Under the pieces are notes generated by a model, which had not been told where the DNA came from, did not search any database, and worked only from the letters and a program-made list of their open reading frames with translations. This document shows, piece by piece, positions 59,125 through 64,000 of a stretch of DNA of 64,000 bases (its first letter is position 1; the number at the start of each line of letters is the position of its first letter). Location: contig OX621168.1 of assembly GCA_951640195.1 (NCBI GenBank), positions 372,001-436,000 of the forward strand, in the 5' to 3' direction. The position numbers and the translations under genes were made by a program. This stretch comes from Porpolomopsis calyptriformis (Eukaryota; Basidiomycota; Agaricomycetes; Agaricales; Hygrophoraceae).

Positions 59125-62100
59125 ATGGCCAACTCTATCCAGTTAATTCTCGACGATACTTCCCCAGACATCGTCTACGCTCCCTTCAGGGACACCTTCG
59201 GCTCCCCACAGACGTCCCTTGGCTGGAACCCGTACTACTCCCTCTCTGGCTTTGCCTCCGCACAGGGCCAGATCGGTCAGGGTGTCTCCTACCACATCAC
59301 CTCTCTCGATGGTGCCGCTCTCGCCCTCCAATGGCACGGTCTGTCCCCCCCTTTAGTCTCTCTCGCTCCCACTCACCCTCGCATAGGTACTGCCGTCCAG
59401 CTCTTTGGTAACGCCACCCAAGCAAACTACTCCATCTCTATCGATGGCCAGTCCGTCCAACCCAACCCCTCTGTAGCAGATAACGTTCTAGCATACATCT
59501 CTCATCTCCCCAATACCAACCACTCCCTCACCTTATCTGTACAAATCCCATCTACCCCGAATAATTCATCTCTTGCTTTCGACAAGGCAGTAATATCTGC
59601 GACTCCCGCTGGTAATGATACAAAGTCCGTATCCCATCCTCCTTTTTCCACCACCACTCATCTCCATTTTCAACAGTCAAACATTCTCACTTCAGCCCCT
59701 CAATGACTCCGATATCGCCTTCCTCGGTGATTGGTCATTCAAAAGCTACAACACCCCCGACGCACAGTCTATCCCGTTCCATCAGTCCACCACCGCCGGC
59801 GATCGTGTCTCGACCTCATTTTACGGTTTGTAAATCTCCACATTTTTCTACCACCTCGCCAACCCCTCCCCTCAGGTGCAGCCTTCATCGTATCCGGCAC
59901 AATCTCCCCCAGCGCCTCCCTATTCGCCGTCACGCTCAACTCTTCCTCTCACGACATCACGACCTCCTCAGTCACAACAACTCTCTCAGCACGCTCCTCC
60001 TTCACGCAATACAACACCTCCTTGTTCACCGCAACGGGCCTCAACGCGAGCGAATTATATTCCGTCGAGGTGCTCAATGTGGACGGTGGATTATTGCAAC
60101 TGGATGTCGGCGGTTTTGTAGTCGCACAAAGCAGCCCCCTCAAGTCAGCATTCCTTAATCGTTTTAAAACCAAAATTCTCATCTTCTATTTCCAGTCCCC
60201 CCAGTAATCCACCCCCCTTCGTTTCATCATCCATATCCAACAATGCATCTTATTCCCCCGGAACCTTGGCAGCTCTAGCTCTAGCAGGCATCCTTTTATT
60301 CGTTATTTTATCCTCCGCTCTTTTCTACTTTTTCTACTGGCGGCCCCGTGTGGAGCGAAAACGCCGCGAGCGAAGGGCCAGAAGACGAAGGCAACCACAG
60401 CCAGCTCAGGTCGTGGACATTCGACGAGATAACCACAGCGATCAATCTAGTTGGCGGAAACGTTTCAGACTTGGCCTCCCACAGGCCACGCAAGAGGGGA
60501 AAGAAAAGACCGCAGAGGCACTCGCCTCGGGTCCCCCTAGGACGACTTCCCCCCGACATACCGAGGAAGGAAAACTCGCTCTTTCACAGACCGCCTCTTC
60601 TCCAGCAAGGTCTTCCCTTGAATTACCCATCGCACCAGCGTTACCTCCTTCAGCTCGAGTTCGCGAATCCCCCCGCTCTGTCCCCCTTCCACCCCGGCCC
60701 CTTAGCGGGTTAGACTCGCTTTCTTCTGCATCTCCCAATATATACTTCTCGACAGTGGGTGGCATAGACATCACCGATCAAGATATCCATCCCGGTTCGG
60801 CTCCGCATACCGCGTCCGTGACTCAACCATTCCAAGATATAATTCCCTCCCAGCATGCTTCCCCCCACCATTCAATACGTTCCCGTAACTCTTCCACTCC
60901 TAGGGGCGGCCGACGGTCTGGTAGTAGCGCACTTCTCTTGACCGTGGATGGAGCCCCCCAGCCTGCGTCGCCCGCGTCTCCCGGAGGAGACGATGACGAA
61001 CTCGAGTATATTGATGACATTGACGAAAGCCTGAGGGAGTTGAGTCCGAGGACAAGCGAGGTCACTTTCGGTGTGGGAACTCGATCTGGCATGAGAATCC
61101 AACCCCGTTGGAGGTCTTTGCAGAGCCAGGCGCCTACTATCGAGCCACCATTCCCATCCGACGCCGCATCAGGACAAGAGCCATCATTCCCGTCCGACGT
61201 CACCTCAGAGGGAGAGGGCGGTAGGAACCCTTCGGGGGACTCGTTCTTGAGTGTGAGGGAGTCAAGTCCATTCCGCGTTGATTTTCCGCAACCTCCGCGC
61301 TCGGCGAGAGCCAGCCGACTCACTGGCACAGACGGACCCCGAAGTAGGATGTCTGGCCAATCCCGCGTCCGGTTCCAAGACGACCCTGAGACTGCAGAGC
61401 CTCTTCCGACCAGCCAGAATAAGGAGGGTGGCAATGGAGACTCTGACCGAAACAATGGTTCACAACCGCCACCGATCTTGCGGTTCGCCTCGCCAGCGAG
61501 TGATCGAGACCGGAGAGCGGTGGTTTCGTTCCTTGAGTTTGGTAACTCTTCACCGTCCGGGTCCCTCAGGACGCACTCGAGCTCTGGAGACTCCAAACCG
61601 CCCGAACGGTCGAGATGGAGCAGTACGACCTCTCAAAGCGTAGGCACGGCGGATCCGAGCCTAGGCACCACGAACGTCAGCCTTGCCAGCGACTCACGGC
61701 CATCCACAGCGCCCCAACATTCCACTCATTCTTTCCCATTCCCATTCGCCGTAGTCGGGCCGAGCAGCCACCCATACGACTCGCGCCATCACGCCCAACC
61801 CTTCCACGTCTTTCCCACCACGCACATCCACCACCCGTTCTCCGACCCGAGTGCGAGTGCCTCTTTCCCTTCTGCCTCGTCAACGGACAGCGTGCCCATG
61901 TCTGTGTCGGACATCCGCTTCCGGCATTCTGATTCTGACGACGGTGTGAACGCGAACTCGCGTCGGACGAGCACGGCGTCGCATCTCCCCCCACACCCTC
62001 CGCTGCCGTCGCCTCGGCTACCACAGCCACCACCACCACCACCACTACTACTACAACTACAACAACCACAACCACAGCAGCAGCAGCAGCAGCAGCAGCC

Positions 62101-62248
62101 CCAACCTCAATCTCAACAGCAACAGCAACAACAGAGTGGATTATCCTTTGGATCCATCGCACCGGGAATTGTAGAGCGGGTGCTTGGTCTGCGACATCCG
62201 GCGCCGGCTGATTCTTCTACTGGTGGACGTGCGCCGCCCGGACGCTAA
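59125..62248 (+). CDS. single-pass membrane protein with long disordered tail
   Basis: The N-terminal part (MANSIQLILDDTSPDIVYAP, NPYYSLSGFASAQGQIGQGV, AVQLFGNATQANYSISIDGQ) has a beta-rich pattern with many N-glycosylation sequons. It belongs to a basidiomycete group with the 'DDT-P-I-Y' start, an ectodomain, one membrane span and a cytosolic tail. The span (LAALALAGILLFVILSSALF) is followed by a very basic stop-transfer (RRERRARRRRQPQ). The tail (over 600 residues) is Ser/Pro-rich with Pro and Gln runs near its end (about 62024-62135). Splices after NDT, after STSFYG and near SSPLN keep the frame to 62248. No clear signal peptide is visible, so the span may act as the anchor, or an upstream exon was missed. 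Function unknown. Confidence 0.75.
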
Positions 62249-63026
62249 TTCTTTTGTGGGGGAGAGGGTACGCGAGGGTGGGGCGGGCGGGCTGGCGGGC
62301 GTTTTAATACATCGAGAGAGAGGGGGGGACGCCGCCGCCCCTTGACATCTCAATCGTCGGGAACGGCAGGGGCATGGGTCGAGCTGAAAAAAAAGAAAGA
62401 AACTGGTGATACACCCTTCCCCTTCCCGCGTTCGCAGGGTCTCTTGAACTTGCTATTGCGAAAGTAGGAAATCTCAGGCACGTCAATCTCGTCTCCATTT
62501 TCTTTTTTGTTTTTCTGGGGGGAGGGGGCGGGGAATCGCTCTCATTATTGGGACCACAACAAATTTAATGTATTTCTTATTGGCACTGTCCAGACGGTCA
62601 CTTCTTTGCAATTCGTCATCTACTCTGATACCTTCGCCATCAATTTTTTTTTTTGACTATTATTTTCGTTTGGGTAACCCCCCTCCCCGCCAGGTTTGCT
62701 GTTACGGTATATGCGGTGTTATTTCCCTTTGCTGTATCTAGACACTACTATCTATCATCACCGCCGGTGATGACCACAAACAATCGCAAGATGAATCATC
62801 TCCAACTGGTTTAGCATAGATTTTTTTTTTTTTTCTTTCATAGGGTTGATATCATTGGAAATCATCATAGCAAGCTATGGAGACAATCCCATCAATAACT
62901 AAATCCGCCAAAGGGGCGCGCATAGTAAGAAAGCAAGGGTTAAAATATGATCAGATAGAGAAGAAGAAAAAGATAAGAAAAAAAAAAGAAAAAAAAGGAA
63001 AGAAAAGAAAAGAAACACCACCTCCA
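62249..63026. other. intergenic between convergent genes
   Basis: T-rich and A/AAG-rich low-complexity tracts (62646-62655, 62821-62834, 62961-63016). No gene seen. Confidence 0.5.
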
Positions 63027-63763
63027 TCAAGGTGTCCCAAGCTTCACCACCCATGTCTCCAAACAAGTCTGGGACCCGGGAAGGAGCCTGCTCCTCTCAA
63101 ACTCGTCGTCCTTCTCGAGTCCCTTAAACATCGTCCTCTCCCCAAGCCAATCGATCCTCTTCAACGACTTGTCCTTCTCGCCCTCTGTCCGCCTCTTCGC
63201 GGCCTTGAGCACGCGCTTCCTGGTCTCGTCGTTGGCGACGACCAAGCCCCACTCCGAATCGGCGAGCGGTTCCTGGAGGGCGGCGTGTATGGCGTCCCAG
63301 ACGACCTCGCAGGTGATCGTCGGCGTGGTCATGATGATGTCGATCGACCACGGGAAGGCCTTGGAGAGCAGGCGCATGTGGGTGACGGGTCCGGCGGTGG
63401 CGGGGGCTTGCCCGGTCGCGTGGTATGTGGAGGAGATGATGTCGGACCTGGGCTTCTTCTGTACGTCGTAGCGGAGGAGGGTGGTGTCGGCGGCGAGGAT
63501 GGGGTGGAGGTGTGGGTATAGGGATGATCTGAAGCCTGCAAAGAAATATGTTATTTTTGGTTTGTCCTGCAGAGAATAAATGTGGGCTACGTGCCGTTGT
63601 AGTATGGGGCCGTTATCTCTGGGGAGTGATTCCATGGTTGCTGTTCCCAATAGGCTGTTGGCCGAGCATAGGGTGGAGGGACGTAGACATGAGGGTGGGC
63701 ATTGGGTGGGAACCAATTGGGTTGTTGTGGCTGCTGCCATAGGTTAGAGCTCCAAGGATTCAT
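63027..63763 (-). CDS. DUF6699 protein
   Basis: Exon 1 reads MNPWSSNLWQQPQQPNWFPP, a Trp/Pro/Gln-rich N-terminus. After a GC-AG intron (AACG then GCACGT) follow FRSSLYPHLHPILAADTTLL, RYDVQKKPRSDII, THMRLLSKAFPWSIDIIM, EVVWDAIHAALQEPLADSEW, RKRVLKAAKRR, KSLKRIDWLGERTMFKGLEK. The order 'LHP-L', 'R-P-WSI', 'V-DA-H-AL--P', 'R-DWL---T-F-GL' is that of DUF6699, a family expanded in Agaricomycetes with no known function. A read-through of the intron meets a stop after NGT. No signal peptide is seen. Confidence 0.82.
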
Positions 63764-64000
63764 GATGGTGATGAGAGGGTGGTGGGTAGGATGTGTTATA
63801 CTGTTGCCGGTGTTTTATATGAAGGAAGGAGCATGAGTCAGGTCGAAACATATTCGAATCGACGTTGGTAGCGTCGGCACAAAAGCTAACGTCGAGCATA
63901 ATAACCCTGTGCGATGTCAACAGAGGCACTGGCGTAAATCGTCAAGCCGGCATTCTTATTACTGTCAGATGGCTCGGCGTGGCTGTTGCGAGTGCATGGA
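63764..64000. other. upstream flank, no gene seen
   Basis: Presumed promoter of the DUF6699 gene. No coding signal was recognised to the window end. Confidence 0.4.

Overview
The window is nuclear DNA of a filamentous basidiomycete, most likely an Agaricomycete. Genes are rich in short introns (about 38-60 nt). Families typical of or restricted to this group occur (DUF6593, DUF6699, DUF6698, a Plavaka transposase, NACHT-WD40 and NACHT-ankyrin proteins). Housekeeping genes are ordinary eukaryotic ones. I worked out introns by reading splice sites; where I quote a protein length, the exon lengths sum to a multiple of three. || Layout. 0.8-20.5 kb: a BAR-domain protein of the Rvs161/Hob3 type, a 1195-aa basidiomycete protein of unknown role, a BRI3-like membrane protein, a PRMT1-type arginine methyltransferase, a U2 snRNA gene, a HAC1/XBP1-like bZIP gene with a probable IRE1-type unconventional intron, a CHZ1-like acidic protein, a DUF6593 protein, gluconokinase, proteasome subunit alpha-4 and the first NACHT-ankyrin gene. 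21.4-24.1 kb: MPDU1 and eIF3e, head to head. 24.3-50.2 kb: a nucleotide-binding (STAND/NLR-like) cluster with three NACHT-WD40 genes (A, B, C; all minus strand), a second NACHT-ankyrin gene and a polytopic membrane protein. It also holds an apparently intact Plavaka element with a divergent DUF6698 gene. The block 'membrane protein + NACHT-WD40' is present twice; the Plavaka element lies between the copies, and in the second copy the membrane-protein gene is a 5'-truncated relic. 50.5-63.8 kb: a CTR copper transporter, an MBIP-like protein, the RNase P/MRP subunit Rpr2, a Yippee protein, the GARP subunit Vps53, a single-pass membrane protein and a DUF6699 protein. || How the pieces relate. The NLR-like genes are the accessory part. 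Their NACHT and repeat domains (12 WD40 repeats each; 8-11 ankyrin repeats) are of the kind fungi use in non-self recognition and programmed cell death. Three of the five begin with the same short exon carrying a Gly-Asn-Gln-rich motif, and that exon with its intron is shared between a NACHT-ankyrin and two NACHT-WD40 genes. A related motif starts the second NACHT-ankyrin gene. The remaining gene (WD40 copy A) instead begins with a helical domain that looks MLKL/HeLo-like. || Most noteworthy: the HAC1-type intron, the exon shared across NLR architectures, the transposon at the duplication junction, several GC-AG introns, and several divergent gene pairs whose start codons are fewer than 100 bp apart.
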